This document shows, piece by piece, positions 29,299-37,916 of a stretch of 64,000 nt of DNA (position 1 is the first letter of the stretch; each line of letters starts with the position of its first letter). Source of the stretch: Arthrobacter pascens. GTDB taxonomy: Bacteria > Actinomycetota > Actinomycetes > Actinomycetales > Micrococcaceae. The DNA lies in contig NZ_JAUSXF010000001.1 of the NCBI RefSeq assembly GCF_030816475.1, positions 1,922,001 to 1,986,000 on the forward strand. Direction: 5' to 3'. The position numbers were made by a program, and so were the translations under genes. The notes beneath the pieces were generated by a model that saw nothing but the letters and a program-made list of their open reading frames with translations, was not told the DNA's origin and searched no databases.

Positions 29299-29428
29299 AA
29301 AAGTCCGGAGTTCCCAACGCGAACCGCCTTTTGGGAGGACTTTTTCTACAAAGACGCGAAATCGCGCCGAAAAGTTCCCGGCAGGGTTCACATTAGTCAT
29401 GACCATCCTTGCTCGATAGCATCAGGGG

Positions 29429-30499
29429 GTGACTTCACAGGCATCTGCACCGTCGGCAGGCAATACCTGGCCTCGCCTCATTTCGGCACTCATCAAGGGC
29501 GCGGACCTGACCGCGGACAACACCGCTTGGGCCATGGACACCATCATGTCCGGAGAGGCGACGCCGGCCCAGATAGCAGGCTTCCTGGTGGCCCTCAGCT
29601 CCAAGGGCGAAACGGTGGAGGAGCTCTCCGGCCTCGCGGACGCGATGCTCGCCCATGCCAATCCTGTCACCATCTCCGGTGAGAAGCTGGACATCGTCGG
29701 CACCGGCGGGGATCAGCTTAATACGGTGAACATCTCCACCATGGCGGCACTGGTCGCCGCTGGCGCCGGCGCCAAGGTGGTGAAGCACGGCAACCGTGCA
29801 TCGTCGTCGTCCTCCGGCTCGGCGGACGTCCTGGAGGCGCTCGGTGTGAGGCTGGACCAGCCCATCGCGCAGGTGGCGCGCAATGCCGAGGAAGCCGGCA
29901 TCACCTTCTGCTTCGCTCAGGTATTCCATCCGTCATTCCGCCACACCGCTGTGCCCAGGCGGGAACTGGCCATCCCTACCGCGTTCAACTTCCTGGGCCC
30001 GTTGACCAACCCGGCCCAGGTGCAGGCCTCAGCTGTCGGCGTGGCAAACGCCAGGATGGCCCCACTGGTTGCCGGTGTCCTGGCGCGGAGGGGGAGCCGT
30101 GGGGTTGTCTTCCGCGGCGACGACGGGTTGGACGAGTTGACCACTACCGGGCCTTCCACTGTCTGGGAATTCCGGAACGGTACCGTCACCCGGCTCAATT
30201 TCTCGCCCGCGGAACTCGGGATCCCGCTGGCAACCGTCGAGGATCTCCGCGGCGGGGACGCGCAAGCGAATGCCGCCGTCGTGCGTGATGTTCTGGCTGG
30301 CAAGGGCGGGGCGGCACGCGATGCTGTCCTGCTGAACGCCGCCGCAGGACTGGTGGCTTTCGATGTCAGCGCCGACGGTCCTTTCCTGGAACGCATGCGG
30401 GCGGCGCTGTCCCGCGCCGCTGCCTCCGTGGATTCGGGCGCCGCAGCCGCCGTCCTGGATAGATGGGTTTCACTTAGCCGGGCTGACCTGCCGGACTGA
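29429..30499 (+). CDS. trpD: Anthranilate phosphoribosyltransferase
   Basis: Tryptophan-pathway enzyme joining anthranilate and PRPP. The PRPP/anthranilate-binding motifs [15 protein letters not shown] and [21 protein letters not shown] are intact. The 356-residue length is normal. It stands alone, divergent from ctaE, away from other trp genes. GTG start next to a G-rich stretch. Confidence 0.95.
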   Translation: MTSQASAPSAGNTWPRLISALIKGADLTADNTAWAMDTIMSGEATPAQIAGFLVALSSKGETVEELSGLADAMLAHANPVTISGEKLDIVGTGGDQLNTVNISTMAALVAAGAGAKVVKHGNRASSSSSGSADVLEALGVRLDQPIAQVARNAEEAGITFCFAQVFHPSFRHTAVPRRELAIPTAFNFLGPLTNPAQVQASAVGVANARMAPLVAGVLARRGSRGVVFRGDDGLDELTTTGPSTVWEFRNGTVTRLNFSPAELGIPLATVEDLRGGDAQANAAVVRDVLAGKGGAARDAVLLNAAAGLVAFDVSADGPFLERMRAALSRAAASVDSGAAAAVLDRWVSLSRADLPD

Positions 30500-30500
30500 C

Positions 30501-30788
30501 TTACTCCTCGAAGCCCAAAGCGAACGCCGCGTCCAGGTCGTGCTGCGAGTAGGCACGGAATGCGATGTGGGTGGTGGTGTGAACCACTGCCGGAACCTTG
30601 GACAGCCGGTCCGCGATGACGTCAGCCAGGTCTTCATGCCGTGCCACCCGGGCGACCGCGATCAGATCCCACTCACCGGTGACGGAATACACCTCGCTGA
30701 TGCCTTGGATGGCGGAGATCTCTTCGGCAGTTTCGGGAATGCGGGCGGCGTCGGTTTTGATCAGAACGAATGCGGTGATCACTATCAA
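30501..30788 (-). CDS. Stand-alone Lrp/AsnC ligand-binding (RAM) domain protein
   Basis: 95-residue protein made only of the AsnC/Lrp effector domain (ITAFVLIKTDAARIPETAEEI, VYSVTGEWDLIAVARV), with no helix-turn-helix. Such SARD-type proteins bind amino acids as oligomers and may modulate full-length Lrp regulators. It is convergent with trpD, ending one base after it. Target and ligand are unknown. Confidence 0.87.
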   Translation of the reverse strand: MIVITAFVLIKTDAARIPETAEEISAIQGISEVYSVTGEWDLIAVARVARHEDLADVIADRLSKVPAVVHTTTHIAFRAYSQHDLDAAFALGFEE

Positions 30789-30866
30789 TCCTTCCGGATC
30801 TGTTGGCCGCAGCAGTGCCCCGGCAAGACTGTTCAGTGCTGCCAGCCTATTACATGGACCCAGCTA

Positions 30867-31280
30867 TTATCCTTGGCGCTCCGGCCGCCTCAAGCGGCGA
30901 AGTCCCGCCAGCAGCAGGCGGTAGCCGACCAGGAACAACCCGAGGCTCAGGAGGGCGACAATCACGAATGCGACCACCACGGTCTGGCCCGTCAGTGCCC
31001 GCAGGATCATGCCGCCGGCAACGGTGCCCAGCCAGACCGGGAGGCCGGCACGGCGCACTGCCAGAGGCGTGCGCCAGACCCTTCCCGCGGCCCAGGCCAG
31101 CGCTGCTCCAGCGAGGAATGGCCATGCTGTGAGCAGCACGCCGGTGATGGCGTCGCCCCGCTGGTGCGCATCCCGGCCGATCGCCGCAAAGAGCAGGATC
31201 AGGACGACGTCGGCCAAAGCTGCGCCTGCGATGGCCCGGCGGCCGGTGGATGGGGAAGGCTGCTGGGTCTCTGGAATCAT
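30867..31280 (-). CDS. DUF3054 domain membrane protein
   Basis: 137-residue protein with four predicted transmembrane helices (about 17-35, 48-66, 77-97, 100-120), matching the DUF3054 family common in actinobacteria. Conserved-looking residues include the DVV..LLFAAIGRDAHQRG segment after helix 1. I chose ATG at 31280; the frame is open further upstream but that part is low-complexity and reads as non-coding. Function unknown. Confidence 0.8.
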   Translation of the reverse strand: MIPETQQPSPSTGRRAIAGAALADVVLILLFAAIGRDAHQRGDAITGVLLTAWPFLAGAALAWAAGRVWRTPLAVRRAGLPVWLGTVAGGMILRALTGQTVVVAFVIVALLSLGLFLVGYRLLLAGLRRLRRPERQG

Positions 31281-31394
31281 GCTTTCGAGCCTAGCTGCTG
31301 GCCGGGGCCCCGGCCGCCGCAGTCCTTGCGTCGGCATCCAGGATTGCGGAAGATGGCGGGACGGGATGGTGCGGGCACCGCAGAGGAGGCGCAG

Positions 31395-31811
31395 TTGCGG
31401 CTGATACAGGTTGCCCAACGGGCCACGGATCTTCGGCGTGCAGCCGAGTTCTACTCAGAGCTGCTCGGAACGGAGCCTGCAGGGGTCTTTGACCCACCGG
31501 GTCTGTTGTTTTTCGATCTCGACGGCGTTCGGCTCCTGCTTGAGCGGGGGGCGCCGTCGTCCGTGCTCTATCTGGAGGTTCCCGATGTCAGGGCGGCCGT
31601 TCCCGCCCTTCAGGACAGAGGAGTGGAGGTAGTCGCCGCACCCCACGTGATCTTCCACCACAGCGATGACAGGCTCGGCCCCGCGGGCTCCGATGAGTGG
31701 ATGGCCTTCATCCGGGACAGCGAGGGAAACACGGTTGGCCTGGTGAGCCGCCTCCCCGCGGAAGGGGAGTCACCGCCAGGATCCGGAACGCCCACCGGGC
31801 GGCAGCGCTGA
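31395..31811 (+). CDS. VOC family protein (TTG start)
   Basis: 138-residue glyoxalase-fold protein: IQVAQRATDLRRAAEFYSEL, then LLFFDLDGVRLLLERG and a C-terminal FIRDSEGNTVGLVSR. TTG at 31395 is chosen because AGGAGG stands five bases before it, and the protein fold starts there. An in-frame ATG at 31353 has a poor site. The same frame stays open far upstream through trpD, which is coincidental. Substrate unknown. Confidence 0.8.
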   Translation: MRLIQVAQRATDLRRAAEFYSELLGTEPAGVFDPPGLLFFDLDGVRLLLERGAPSSVLYLEVPDVRAAVPALQDRGVEVVAAPHVIFHHSDDRLGPAGSDEWMAFIRDSEGNTVGLVSRLPAEGESPPGSGTPTGRQR

Positions 31812-31837
31812 GCCTGCCGCCCGGACTCCCCAGGCTT

Positions 31838-33130
31838 CTACCGGTACTGCATCAGCGTGTTGAACCCCAACTGGTCATATCCGCCTGAGGCCGTGCCGTA
31901 GTCGCCGCCTCCGCCGTCGGGCCGCAGGGTGGCGGCGATCTGGCTCACCCACGGGGCGCTAAGGCCCATGCGGCCGGAATAGTGTCCCAGAACCTGGTCC
32001 CATACGGGACGGGCCTGCCCGCGGCCGCCCGCGCCGGGGACCGTCTGGGTGTTCCAGCCGGCGTGGGGTGCGGTAGTCGACTTTGGGCCGGACTGCCAGG
32101 TGTAAGGGGTAAACGGGACGTCGTATCCGAGGTTGTACTTTGCGACGTACTCGGCGGCCTTGAGGAATCGGTTGTTGTCCTGGCCGTAGCAGTCGATGCC
32201 CTGGTTCCATGCCATTTCACAGAAGGCGCCCATGAGCCCGATGCCCATGATCGTGTGGCCCTGGTCGCGGCCGCTTTCCTGCCACTGGGCCAGGCCCTGG
32301 TCCTCGTAAACGTAGGGCACGGCGTGCGGCAGCGAGCCGTTGCCCGCGCCGCTCTGGAAGTACGCAACCGCCCGGTCCACGAGGTCCGCGCGGTCAGCGA
32401 AAATGCCGATCGCCAGGACCGATGCCATGCTGCATAGATCCCAGTTGGCCCAGTAGTTCGTGATGACGGCGCCGTTGTGGTTGGTGAGGAAGTCCTCGTT
32501 CATCGGGTGGAAGACCGTGAGAAGCATGCCGCGGAACCGCTCGAACTCGAAGTCGGGGTGGTCCCGCACCAGCTCGGCCGCGTTCGCGAACTGGTAGCCG
32601 TAGATGCCCGCTGCCAGGAAACGGTCGGCGTTGCCGGTGACTGTGGTCAGCATCCCGGACCAGGCGTTGAGGATCCGCACGGCAGCCGCGCCGTGGGCGG
32701 CGTCGCCGGAGATCCGCCACCGCAGGGCGTTCTGGTAGGCGGCATGGATGTCAGGGTACATCTGGGCGTAGTTCTCGCCGGTGCCCCCGCGGACGACTGT
32801 TTCCAGCGGGCGTGGCTGCCACCCGGAATTCGAGCGGCCGTTGGCGAGGAGGCGGTTCCAGCCTCCCAGCCAGGGCTGGCTGCCGGCGGACACCTGATTC
32901 GAGACGCGCTCAAGGTCGGTCAGGGTGTGCACCATTCCCGGATGCTGGTAGGTGGCAGTTCCTGCAGTGGTGAGCGGTCGGCGTGCGTGTCCGGGCGAGT
33001 TGTCGTTTGCGGCGGAGGCGCCGGCAACGCCGAATGCGGCAAGTGGCACCGCGAATGAGGCACCCGCTATCAGGGACCTGCGTGAGATCGCATTGCTGGA
33101 TGACTGAAGGTAGCGATAGTTCGTCGTCAT
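31838..33130 (-). CDS. Tat-exported alginate-lyase-like protein
   Basis: 430-residue protein with a twin-arginine signal (SRRSLIAGASFAVPLAAFG, residues 17-35), so it should be exported folded. The mature part is helix-rich and Trp/Tyr-rich, including NYWANWDLCSMAS and WNQGIDCYGQDNNRFLKAAEYVAKYNLGYDVPF, resembling the alpha/alpha-toroid of alginate-lyase-family (PL5-like) proteins. Polysaccharide substrate is inferred. It stands alone; no transporter or sugar genes are adjacent. Confidence 0.75.
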   Translation of the reverse strand: MTTNYRYLQSSSNAISRRSLIAGASFAVPLAAFGVAGASAANDNSPGHARRPLTTAGTATYQHPGMVHTLTDLERVSNQVSAGSQPWLGGWNRLLANGRSNSGWQPRPLETVVRGGTGENYAQMYPDIHAAYQNALRWRISGDAAHGAAAVRILNAWSGMLTTVTGNADRFLAAGIYGYQFANAAELVRDHPDFEFERFRGMLLTVFHPMNEDFLTNHNGAVITNYWANWDLCSMASVLAIGIFADRADLVDRAVAYFQSGAGNGSLPHAVPYVYEDQGLAQWQESGRDQGHTIMGIGLMGAFCEMAWNQGIDCYGQDNNRFLKAAEYVAKYNLGYDVPFTPYTWQSGPKSTTAPHAGWNTQTVPGAGGRGQARPVWDQVLGHYSGRMGLSAPWVSQIAATLRPDGGGGDYGTASGGYDQLGFNTLMQYR

Positions 33131-33463
33131 TGACTTCCGTTCGATAGCGGTTAACCGAGAGGGCGTGAGGAAAACGTTATCCCATCGGCAATACTCACAT
33201 GCACGCGGGGGAGATTCAAGGGTTGCTTGAGTATCGCTGCTGTTCAGGGCTTACTAAGGGGGCAGGCTGCAGCACATTTGCAGTCTCCGAGAGTCCTGGG
33301 ATGCGGTGCGGATTTCCGGGGAACAACCGGCAGGGCTCAAGCGCAGGAAACTGGATCAGCCAGCCGGGAAAAAATTCTGAACCCTTGTCGATTCGGGCCG
33401 ACCCCGTTCGACAGGATAGTAGTAGGACGCATACGGCGTCCTCATGTATGCAAGGAGAATCCC
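33131..33463. other. Divergent regulatory region
   Basis: About 330 bases between the exported lyase-like gene (leftward) and the DGPF gene (rightward). The only element I can support is the ECF-type promoter match at 33386-33412. The rest shows no gene or strong repeat. Confidence 0.5.
33386..33412 (+). promoter_or_regulatory. Candidate ECF42-type promoter
   Basis: TGTCGA (33386-33391), a 17-base spacer and CGAC (33409-33412) match the TGTCGA / CGAC-T pattern reported for ECF42 target promoters. It lies 52 bases before the DGPF gene, whose operon includes the sigma factor, implying autoregulation. Confidence 0.6.
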
Positions 33464-33895
33464 ATGAAGTACATGTTCATTATGCGGGCTACGGCCGAGG
33501 CAGCAGAGGCCTACAAGGAGATCCCGTTCGAGGAGATCATCAGGCAGATGGGGGCGTATAACGAATCGCTCATCAAGGCCGGGGTCATGCTGGCCGGGGA
33601 GGGTCTCGTTGACACATCCGAGGATGCCGGCTTCGTTGTCGACTTCTCCGGGGAGCCCCAGATTGTCAGCGACGGCCCGTACGGCGAAACGCACGAGCTG
33701 TTCAACGGATTCTGGATTGTCCAGGTGGCCTCGAAGGAAGAGGCCCTGGAGTGGGCGAGGCGGTGCCCGCTTGGCCCGGGATCCAAGCTCGAAGTCCGCC
33801 GCGTGACCGAATTCGCGGATATGCCCGACTTTGCAGAGTTCGCCCACGTCGACGTGGCAAGGGACGACGCTGCTCCACGGCCAGGGATCGGCTAG
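33464..33895 (+). CDS. YCII-related (DGPF) domain protein
   Basis: 143-residue protein of the YCII/DGPF family: KYMFIMRATAEAA at the start and a SDGPYGETHELFNGFW core in place of the classic DGPF. The ATG at 33464 has AAGGAGA seven bases upstream. It is co-transcribed with an ECF42-type sigma factor gene 18 bases downstream, the standard pairing. Biochemical role unknown; the domain has been suggested to bind small ligands. Confidence 0.9.
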   Translation: MKYMFIMRATAEAAEAYKEIPFEEIIRQMGAYNESLIKAGVMLAGEGLVDTSEDAGFVVDFSGEPQIVSDGPYGETHELFNGFWIVQVASKEEALEWARRCPLGPGSKLEVRRVTEFADMPDFAEFAHVDVARDDAAPRPGIG

Positions 33896-33913
33896 GAGCC
33901 GGAGGAGCCAGTC

Positions 33914-35158
33914 ATGAGTGGAGCGGAAGGTGCTGAATCGGTCAAGCGCAGGATCGAGGCGGTCTGGCGTATCGACGGCGCCCGCATCATCGCCGTGCTG
34001 GCCCGTGCGACCCGCGACTTCGGGCTCGCCGAGGATCTTGCCCAGGAGGCTGTGGCCGACGCGTTGTCGCAGTGGCCGGAGTCCGGTATCCCGCACAATC
34101 CCGCCGGCTGGCTCACTGCGGTGGCAAAACGGAAGGCCATCGACTCCTGGCGCCGCGCCGAGCGGCTGGACGAGCACTACCGCGCTCTCGCAAACGGGCT
34201 GGAGCTGGAGGACGGAGTGACATGGGAGCCGGTCGACGACGACGTGCTCCGGCTCGTGTTCACTGCGTGCCACCCTGTCCTCTCCCGGGAGGCCCAGGTT
34301 GCGTTGACGCTGCGGGTCGTGGGAGGCCTGACGACGGAGGAGATCGCGCGGCTGTTCCTTATTCCGGTGGCCACCGTGCAGCAGCGGATAGTGCGGGCCA
34401 AGAAGACCCTGACCGCTGCAAGGGTGCCTTTCGAGGTCCCCGAGCCAAACGATTGGGGACCTCGGCTGGGCGGCGTCCTGGGGGTCATCTACCTCATGTT
34501 CACAGAGGGGTACGCGGCAACGTCGGGGGAGAGCTGGATCCGTCCGGACCTGGCCGGTGAAGCGCTGCGAATCGGAAGGGTGCTCGCGGGTCTGGTCCCG
34601 CGTGAGCCCGAGGTCCACGGACTAGTCTCCCTCATGGAATTCCAGGCCTCCCGGTTTGCCGCCCGCACCCTTGCAGACGGCAAGCCTGTGCTGCTGGCGG
34701 ACCAGGACCGCGGGCGCTGGGACAGGGCCCAGATCGGGCGGGGGCGCGAAGCGCTTATCCGGAGCGACGGGTTAGGCAAGGGCAGGGGTAGCTACGCGTT
34801 GCAGGCAGCGATAGCCCAATGCCATGTAATGGCACCAAGCATCGCGGAGACGGACTGGGCCCACATCGTGTTGCTTTATGAGGCGCTCGTCCGGATTGCT
34901 CCCAGCCCCGTCGTGGAGCTCAACCGTGCTGTGGCCGTATCCATGGCCACGGGACCGGACACGGCTTTGGGGATCGTGGACCGTCTCGCTTCCGGCGGCG
35001 CATTGCGCGGGTCCCACCTGCTACCCAGTGTCCGCGGCGAGTTGCTGGCCCGGCTCGGCCGGACGGAGGAGGCACGGTCGGAGTTCGCGACGGCCGCCGC
35101 GCTGGCCAAGAACGACCGAACACGGGCCGCCCTCCAGGAAAGAGCGGCAAGTATCTGA
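33914..35158 (+). CDS. ECF42-type RNA polymerase sigma factor with C-terminal extension
   Basis: 414-residue sigma factor. Region 2 includes RIIAVLARATRDFGLAEDLAQEAV and region 4 EAQVALTLRVVGGLTTEEIARLFLIPVATVQQRI. A helical C-terminal extension of about 200 residues follows (GVIYLMFTEGYAA, ELNRAVAVSMATGP), TPR-like in this group. No anti-sigma gene is adjacent, as expected for ECF42, where the extension itself is required for activity. SD AGGAG precedes the ATG. Confidence 0.92.
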   Translation: MSGAEGAESVKRRIEAVWRIDGARIIAVLARATRDFGLAEDLAQEAVADALSQWPESGIPHNPAGWLTAVAKRKAIDSWRRAERLDEHYRALANGLELEDGVTWEPVDDDVLRLVFTACHPVLSREAQVALTLRVVGGLTTEEIARLFLIPVATVQQRIVRAKKTLTAARVPFEVPEPNDWGPRLGGVLGVIYLMFTEGYAATSGESWIRPDLAGEALRIGRVLAGLVPREPEVHGLVSLMEFQASRFAARTLADGKPVLLADQDRGRWDRAQIGRGREALIRSDGLGKGRGSYALQAAIAQCHVMAPSIAETDWAHIVLLYEALVRIAPSPVVELNRAVAVSMATGPDTALGIVDRLASGGALRGSHLLPSVRGELLARLGRTEEARSEFATAAALAKNDRTRAALQERAASI

Positions 35159-35300
35159 TGCCGGAACCGCGCGTACTGGATGGTCCGGCGTGATTGTGCC
35201 GTGATTCAGCCGAAGCTAGGCTCGCCACCAACACCGAATACCGAATGAACCGCGGCAGGACCAACTGTCGGCGCAAGCCAACGAGATGAAGGAACGAAAA

Positions 35301-35774
35301 ATGCAGAAGATCAGCACGTGCCTATGGTTCGATACGCAGGCCGAGGAAGCCGCCGACTTTTACGTTTCGGTGTTTGATAACTCCCGGATTCTCAGCGCGT
35401 CGCGCTACGGCGATGCCGGACCGGGCACGCCCGGGCAGGCAATGACCGTGGAGTTCGAGATTGAGGGGCGGAAATTCATGGCGCTCAACGGGGGACCGGC
35501 GTTCACTTTCAATGAGGCTGTGTCTTTCGTCATTGACTGTTCCTCCCAAGACGAGGTGGACCGCTATTGGGCTGCTCTCACCGCAGGCGGGTCCGAGAGC
35601 CAGTGCGGCTGGCTCAAGGATAAGTTCGGGGTCTCCTGGCAGGTTGTCCCGTCGGCCCTGGGGCGGCTGCTCGGCGGTCCGGATCCGGCCGGCGCCCAGC
35701 GTGCCATGGAGGCGATGCTTGGCATGCGGAAGCTGGAGATCAGCGAACTCGAGGCGGCGTACAACGGTTCCTGA
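35301..35774 (+). CDS. VOC family (PhnB-like) protein
   Basis: 157-residue VOC protein: ISTCLWFDTQAEEAADFYVSVF, VEFEIEGRKFMALNGGPAFTFNEAVSFVI and FGVSWQVVPSALGRLL are typical of the PhnB/3-demethylubiquinone-9-methyltransferase-like group. ATG at 35301 has AAGGA seven bases upstream; an earlier in-frame ATG at 35286 lacks one. VOC and DGPF genes often sit near ECF42 sigma genes, so it may share that regulation, though I see no matching promoter. Confidence 0.87.
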   Translation: MQKISTCLWFDTQAEEAADFYVSVFDNSRILSASRYGDAGPGTPGQAMTVEFEIEGRKFMALNGGPAFTFNEAVSFVIDCSSQDEVDRYWAALTAGGSESQCGWLKDKFGVSWQVVPSALGRLLGGPDPAGAQRAMEAMLGMRKLEISELEAAYNGS

Positions 35775-35811
35775 CAGGAACTGCGCGGTGGCCCATGCCC
35801 ATCCTGAGGCT

Positions 35812-36273
35812 TTAAGTATGGTTGCCGGTGCTATTGAGCCGACTGAGCCCTTTGCGTATTGAACGGGTGATCGGGGCGCCTTTCGTGGCTGTGATCACCT
35901 TTGCCGCTATCCGGCCGGTCAATGTGGTCGGGGTGCGGTTCCATATGACGTGGATTCGCGAGCCGCCGGTTCCATTGGGCGTTATGGTGGCGCTGACGTA
36001 GCTTCCGGGTGCGCAGAAGTTGCTCTCGACCACCGTCCAGCGGACGGTTTCCGGATCGGACCAGTCATAGTGCTCCTTCGCCCAGACAGTGGAACCGGGC
36101 AACTTACTTCCTTCCCGGATGTCTGCCTGCGTCTCGCCGACGTTGTACACCTCGTACAAGGACGGATGAATGCCTGGCCATACCTGCGGGCGGCCGGGGG
36201 AAAAGTCCAGCAGTGCTGCCCTGACGCGCTCCGGAGGAACCGGGGTGTCCATGTCTGCTTCCACCCGAGGCAC
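35812..36273 (-). CDS. SRPBCC (START-like) family protein
   Basis: 153-residue protein with the helix-grip (polyketide cyclase/dehydrase) pattern: VEADMDTPVPPERVRAALLDFSP at the N-terminus, a central VRWTVVESNFCAPGSYVSA strand region and a C-terminal helix (AAKVITATKGAPITRSIRKGL). GTG start with AAGGAG at six bases. Binds a hydrophobic ligand by family; ligand unknown. Confidence 0.78.
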   Translation of the reverse strand: MPRVEADMDTPVPPERVRAALLDFSPGRPQVWPGIHPSLYEVYNVGETQADIREGSKLPGSTVWAKEHYDWSDPETVRWTVVESNFCAPGSYVSATITPNGTGGSRIHVIWNRTPTTLTGRIAAKVITATKGAPITRSIRKGLSRLNSTGNHT

Positions 36274-36382
36274 CGGGGCTCCTTCCGCACGTTTCTGCCA
36301 CTAACTGCAAGTATGGAACTTCCCCGACCGATAGCAACAGCATGTCCCTGCCCGAGCGACGCCAACCGGACACAAACGGGAA

Positions 36383-36414
36383 GGAACGACGGCGGGACTT
36401 CCCGCCGTCGTTCC
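36383..36414 (-). terminator. Terminator after glycerate kinase gene
   Basis: GGAACGACGGCGGGA and TCCCGCCGTCGTTCC form a 15-bp perfect inverted repeat with a two-base centre, just beyond the 3' end of the leftward glycerate kinase gene. Confidence 0.7.
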
Positions 36415-36429
36415 CTCACTTCTTGGTCC

Positions 36430-37557
36430 TCATATGGTGAGAGCGTGAGCGATGTTTCGTCCCGCTAGGTGCAGGGCATTCGTGGCAAGGGCGGAGTCCT
36501 GTGAAGTGTCCTGATCTGCGAGATCATGGAGGGCAATCACGCTGGACAAACCCATGCCGGCCGCTGCCCGGTCATCCAGGATTGAGCAGCCGACGACTGC
36601 CCACACCGGGGTGTTTCCTGAACGGGCGCACACAGCGGAAATGAGTTTACCGTCGGACGTCTGAGCATCTAGGCGGCCTTCTCCCGTAACCACTAGGTCG
36701 CACTCCTGAGCATGTTCATCAAAGTGCAGGAGGTCCAGGAAGTAGGCTGCTCCGGACACGAGCGAGCCGCCCAGGACCAGAAGGCCGAATCCTATTCCTC
36801 CGGCGCTGCCCGCACCGGGGGTGGCCGCGAGGGCATCAGCGTTGATGGCCCCAACGCGGGCACATGCTTTGACCAGAGCGTCCAGGCCCTGCTCAAGTAT
36901 GGCGACACCTGCCTCATCGGCGCCTTTCTGCGGCCCGAAGATGCGGGCAGCACCGTTGATGCCGCGGAGCGGGTTGGTCACGTCGCTGGCGCCGATGAGT
37001 TCGATTCCGCCGAAATCGTAAATCCGGTCCAGATCGACTCGGACGATGCGGCTAAGCGCCCCGCCATCCGGCTCTACGGGATGTCCGTGCACATCCCGGA
37101 ATTCCGCACCGAGGGCGGCAAGCATACCTGCGCCGCCGTCGGTGCTCGCGCTACCGCCAAGGGCGACGACTATGCGTTCCGGCTGGAGTTGCGCGGCGGC
37201 CAGAATAGCTTCGCCCAGGCCCCGGCTCGACGCCGTCAGCGGTCGCAGTGGACCCCGTACCGTGGAGAGGCCGCATGTTCCTGCCACTTCGACGACGGCT
37301 GTTTGCCCGTCAAACGCTATCTGCGCCTGGCGGACCTGTCCGTTTTCGCCGTGCACTTCGACTGTTCTTGCCTGCGAGCCGGCTGCTATGGCTGCATCCA
37401 CACTTCCGTCTCCACCGTCTGCGAGCGGAAGGATTGTGACCTGAACGGATGCGTCGCCTGGGTGGGATTCAATGCCGGACCGAATGGCGCTGGCGACCCC
37501 CACGGCATCCAGGCAGCCCTTGAATTTGTCAGGCGCAATGAGTATCCGCAGCTTCAA
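36430..37557 (-). CDS. Glycerate kinase (GarK/GlxK family)
   Basis: 375-residue glycerate 2-kinase family protein that phosphorylates D-glycerate. Diagnostic stretches are LRILIAPDKFKGCLDAVGVA at the start, LPLADGGDGS, VALGGSASTDGGAGMLAALG and VVTGEGRLDAQTSDGK. The start is TTG at 37557: AAGGG lies eight bases upstream and homology begins there. The TTG overlaps the TGA of a short upstream ORF (TTGA), so translation is coupled to the permease remnant. Confidence 0.92.
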   Translation of the reverse strand: MKLRILIAPDKFKGCLDAVGVASAIRSGIESHPGDASVQVTILPLADGGDGSVDAAIAAGSQARTVEVHGENGQVRQAQIAFDGQTAVVEVAGTCGLSTVRGPLRPLTASSRGLGEAILAAAQLQPERIVVALGGSASTDGGAGMLAALGAEFRDVHGHPVEPDGGALSRIVRVDLDRIYDFGGIELIGASDVTNPLRGINGAARIFGPQKGADEAGVAILEQGLDALVKACARVGAINADALAATPGAGSAGGIGFGLLVLGGSLVSGAAYFLDLLHFDEHAQECDLVVTGEGRLDAQTSDGKLISAVCARSGNTPVWAVVGCSILDDRAAAGMGLSSVIALHDLADQDTSQDSALATNALHLAGRNIAHALTI

Positions 37558-37751
37558 TGATGCGCCCTTTTCTCCGGTGTTTGCCTCGCCGAAGCCGTGC
37601 CCATGGAAAGCGCCAGCGATGCAACAGCCGCGATATGGGCCTTTGCACGGAAGGCTCCGAGTGGCACGAAGAGCAGTATCAGTGGAGCGGCGGCGAGCGC
37701 AGCCAACCAGAACAGCGAGTTGGCTACGGGATCCAGGACTTGTTCGAACAT
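37554..37751 (-). pseudogene. Truncated lactate/glycolate permease (LctP-type) N-terminus
   Basis: A 65-codon ORF with GAGGAGA before its ATG. Its first about 50 residues (MFEQVLDPVANSLFW, then LLFVPLGAFRAKAH and ASLALSM) look like the N-terminus and first helix of an L-lactate permease, normally over 500 residues. After SLALSM it changes to an unrelated tail (GTASARQTPEKRAHH) and stops inside the glycerate kinase start. I read this as a deletion that removed the rest of the permease and joined its promoter and start to the kinase gene. Confidence 0.7.
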
Positions 37752-37797
37752 GAGCTCTCCTCATTGAGAAACAGCCGGGCCCATAAGGTCCCGTCAT

Positions 37798-37886
37798 TTG
37801 TCTTACAAGTAAACAGCGTCGCGACTGCGATTGTCTAGCAAGTATTCATGCATAGCGAGTAGACCTGTCATGTTGTCTTGCTTAGA
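37798..37886. promoter_or_regulatory. Iterated operator-like motifs (TTGTCT-N2-CAAGTA)
   Basis: TTGTCTTACAAGTA (37798-37811) and TTGTCTAGCAAGTA (37831-37844) are repeated 33 bases apart. A partial copy TTGTCTTGC starts at 37873, 42 bases further. The first contains a TTGT-N3-ACAA dyad. These spacings are near three and four helical turns, and the sites lie between the permease remnant/kinase operon and the divergent GntR gene, so they are candidate binding sites for it. Confidence 0.5.
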
Positions 37887-37916
37887 CTGGTGGCGGAAGC
37901 GAAGGAGAGTGGCAAA

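Noticed and set aside
30363..31394. A long rightward open frame through the end of trpD, the Lrp-type gene and DUF3054 that joins the VOC gene at 31395
   Set aside because: Only the part after the TTG at 31395 looks like protein. Upstream it is antisense to the Lrp-type and DUF3054 genes and out of frame with trpD, so the openness is a high-GC artefact.
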